From: Apostichopus japonicus
Lineage: Eukaryota > Echinodermata > Holothuroidea > Aspidochirotida > Stichopodidae
DNA length: 64,000 nucleotides
NCBI RefSeq assembly: GCF_037975245.1
Contig: NC_092577.1
Coordinates: 35,268,898 to 35,332,897 of the forward strand
Direction: 5' to 3'
Shown: piece after piece, positions 60,722 to 64,000 of the stretch
Position numbering within the stretch: position 1 is the stretch's first letter
Layout: each line of letters starts with the position of its first letter
Program-made: the position numbers and the translations under genes
Notes under the pieces: model-generated
Told to the model about the DNA's origin: nothing
The model's input: only the letters and a program-made list of their open reading frames with translations
Database searches by the model: none

Positions 60722-63700
60722 TGATACTGCAACAATATGAATATGCAACAATATAAATATGCATATTTTACCAGAACGTGCGCTATCCTAATAATAGACG
60801 GACATTCATGAATATGTGCACACGTTGAGGAAAGCGTCGTGTCAATGAGCCCATCACTTGACTCGTCAATAATGGTGAAGCTTGCCGTCTGCGCGCGAAA
60901 GCGAATTAGAATCTTCTATAAATTGTGGAAATGACCAAAACAAATGGAAACATTTTTTTTCAGGTGTTAAGAAAGTGTCATCGATGGGTGTGAAATCTCT
61001 TTCTCTCACTTTCCTTTTTGGTGGTGGTGAAAGTGCGCAATGGACATAATTTCAGTGCAATTGATGAAGAGATTATTTAAAGGGCAAAAACAAATAGCGG
61101 GAAAACTAATCGCTCGTAGGAATACGTACTGAATTTCACTCGTGAATAAGAGTGTGTGTTCGAGTTTTTGCTTGCTTGGTGTTTGACCATCATTATTTTC
61201 GTTCCTTTCAATGACCTCTATGTTACTTTTAGGAATTTTGTATATGTATGAAAATCAGTGCAATTATTTAAAAATGGTTCTTCTGCTTAGTGAGGAAACA
61301 AGAAGTATTTAAATTAACAGCGCAATTAGGCTATTATTAGCTACGGTACATGACTGCGCTTTTGGTACAATAAGATGTAGGCATCTATGAACTATACAAA
61401 GGAACCATAGAAGATAACTTTTCAAAAGTTAGAATCTTTACTGGCGACAACTGTCCATAATTCTTGGTTGTTAAACGCGTGCATGACCATGGGGAACCAC
61501 AATTTGAATTTATATATCATTTGGTTATGTGTGTTTAGGGAGGGGGGGGGTGAGAAGGGTGGGAGGTAGTGCTGATCACAATTTAATATCCCTATGCATA
61601 TGTTCATAGTTCGTTATTGCTTTTGATTAAACTAACTTAAAGTTCATATGATATATGCTGAAGGCCTCTTCCAGCAATTGGTGCCATTTTACTGCCACAA
61701 TCATTAATTGGGAAAGGTACTCACGATACCCTGGGTTTTCAACATTCCCAGGGTAGAGTGAGGGGTATGTATTTATTGCTTTCAAAACGAGTGTATATTC
61801 TTTACTATAATATTGATACAGAAACTGACGGAATAATTATAACAAATTCTTTACATTTAATCTTCAACTGAACAACGTAACATTAGTCTAAGCAAAGTGT
61901 ATAATTAACATGTAAAGCCTTTTTGTTTTGGTGTAATCATACAGCCTAATGACAGACATACAGACAGACAGACCTAGACAAAAATGGACGTCTATATAGA
62001 CAGACTGTCTGCTTCAGTGGTACTAATAATCTTTTAATCTAAGATAAGATAAAAACAAATGCTCAAACATTATGTCCTGAATATTAGCCAATATGATAAT
62101 CCATATCGGGTATTTATCATCATTTACATCAAACCGTTGTTGAATCTGACGGTAGATTTTTTTTTACGGTCAACGCAATATTGAAAATCTTTAAATGATA
62201 AGTCTAATATACTGATGCAATTATATCATTTGGATCACTTCCGCTAAATATGCACGGGTGCATAAGTTTAAGTCACATACCTTTCCTGTCAACATCGGCA
62301 TATCGATATGGTTAAATGGAATTACTTTCATATATATGTGTTTTCGCTATCAGTCAGTGACGTCATCAAGCTTTTAGGCTCGTTCAAAGAGACAAAAATT
62401 CCATCATTTGGAAATGGTACAATTAAATGGTTGCCTGGTCGAGTCGTTTTGTGTATGGATGATACTTTCTGCCAGTTTAAACCATTTCGTTGCACTTTTG
62501 AATGTACTTTGCTTCATGCAGTATGTGACCTATCCTTCTCTGTTTTCTGTGGTGTCATATGAATTTTACTAATTTTATGTGGGAGGGAGGGGGGAGGGAT
62601 ATTATAGAGGGTTTGACATTTATACGGTAGTTCGGAGAGTGTTTTACAGAGAAGAATATATTGCTGTACTTAAAACATGTTTAAGAAGCTAAGTAGCTTT
62701 GGTAGGCGAACTATCGTCGTAGGTGAAAGGCCCTCCTTCCCTCTCTCGCACTAGTCCCATTATAGTGACGTCATTGGCTGGTTGTATAGTCCATAGTATG
62801 ATATATATACTTTGTCTAATGGTGTGGTTAGTTCAAACAGTTTGAATGCACTGGAATCTTAACAAGTCACATGAATGCATGATTACATCGATACAAATCT
62901 GAAAGTGCGCCACCATTTAAATGTGAATTTGAAAACTCTAAATGATAAGCTGAAAACGTACGACCTAAATTGTAAAATACTGAATGGAGATGGGTAACAA
63001 CTGGTCTCAGATACAATGAGTGTAATGGACACACTGTATTTGTCATGACTGTTCATCCTTGTTATTCTCCAGAATGAACAAACTTTTCAAGGACATCCTT
63101 TTTTTTCTTCAGCTAGCCTTTACACTGTGCAATGTCTGCACATAATCCCATTTCCGTGTGTACGTTTGGTAACGTCATTTGATTTTCGACGAGTAGCGTT
63201 AATTTGTGAAAATAATGATTGTACCAGGAACCTTGCCTAAGCCATTTATGATCTCCTCTATACTCTCTCTCTCTCTCTCCTTTTCTCATTTCAACATAAT
63301 CCAAGCCGGGTTTTGTGACAAAGCTTAGAATTCCTGAGTTTTAACTCTTCTTCTGATCGTGTAGTTAAGATTATCTATAAACCTTCTGTTATTCAGAAGC
63401 TATTTATTTCATCAAGGCCATCAAATCTTTTAAAAAGTATTGAATACATTCGAACAGAATACTCAATAGAGTTTTAAGGCCTTAATTGTCATCGACTAAA
63501 CGGGCTATTGTGAGACATCTACTGCACGAACAGGTCAAAAATGGATAACAACCTAATGACGACTGAGGGAATGTTCACTTAAATCTCAATAATTGTCCGA
63601 TTCAACAATTACCGGTTAACCTTGCGTGGACATACAGTACACAAATGCTTATCTATACATATAGTATATATGTGCAGTTAATCGACGCACCATGTCAATA

Positions 63701-64000
63701 TAATTAATGGTTTTCCAGTTGTGTTCCAAAACTGCTAGAAGGTTCAATAATGGTCACTAATGTTTGGACGTGCCTTGCGTATATACTTCATGCACAAGTT
63801 TGTTGATTTCTGCGTATATAGTTTGTTTGTTTCGCAGAAGAAGAAGAAGAATGAGTCAGTTATTAGCAGTTAAGATGTGATCACTGAATCAAGGCAATAA
63901 AACCAGTTATATTCCTGTTTGTTGACAGGGTCATTTGTGCTTTTCAGTATTCTCTCGACCATGAAGCCAGCCCAATAGGCAAATTCCTCACCTTGAATGG
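60722..64000. other. Right end: FAM167 3' UTR and downstream sequence
   Basis: About 3.3 kb with no exon I recognise. Possible poly(A) signals for FAM167 are ATTAAA at 61626 and AATAAA at 63897-63902; neither is close to the stop, so the 3' UTR end is unknown. It contains a G-run at 61541-61549, a (CT)n run at about 63262-63280 and a GAA run near 63836-63852. Confidence 0.5.

Overview
This is a window of animal (metazoan) nuclear DNA. It is AT-rich and intron-dense, every intron I placed is GT-AG, and there are many transposon relics and simple repeats; no bacterial operon, CRISPR array or rRNA is visible. Three protein-coding genes can be reconstructed by joining exons by hand. The proteins look like those of an invertebrate deuterostome. 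An echinoderm, for example a sea cucumber, is my best guess, but that is inference and was not tested. Left part (about 2.4-25.6 kb, minus strand): the complete gene for WDR35/IFT121, a subunit of the intraflagellar transport A complex. It has 25 coding exons that join in frame to 1185 residues, starting with MFVYLSKK and ending in a cysteine-rich tail; a poly(A) signal lies about 50 bp past the stop. Middle (about 25.8-31.15 kb, plus strand): the complete gene for ribosomal protein eL30 (RPL30), with four coding exons and 112 residues. It is head-to-head with WDR35, with only 340 bp between the two start codons, so the two genes probably share a promoter. Right part (42.7-60.7 kb, plus strand): a FAM167 (DIORA) family gene with two coding exons, 358 residues and a single 16.9-kb intron that splits the conserved domain. 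The rest is non-coding: about 2.4 kb at the left end, 11.6 kb between RPL30 and FAM167, and 3.3 kb at the right end. The repeats are informative. Three non-autonomous hAT-type elements have 8-bp target duplications that can be read directly (17.7, 26.7 and 32.1 kb). A 330-345 bp inverted-repeat element occurs three times (18.7, 35.7 and 57.2 kb). A MITE-like element with about 49-bp inverted ends lies at 48.2 kb. The 3' end of a LINE lies at 13.2 kb. Hammerhead-ribozyme-like motifs of the Penelope-element kind lie at 20.8 kb (an inverted pair) and 57.0 kb. There are several minisatellites, including a 12-bp satellite with a 120-bp higher-order period at 44.0-44.5 kb. The genes serve different cell functions (ciliary transport, translation, unknown), and I see no pathway joining them beyond the shared WDR35/RPL30 promoter. 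I found no wholly new multi-gene system; the ribozyme-like repeats and the bidirectional promoter are the most interesting signals.
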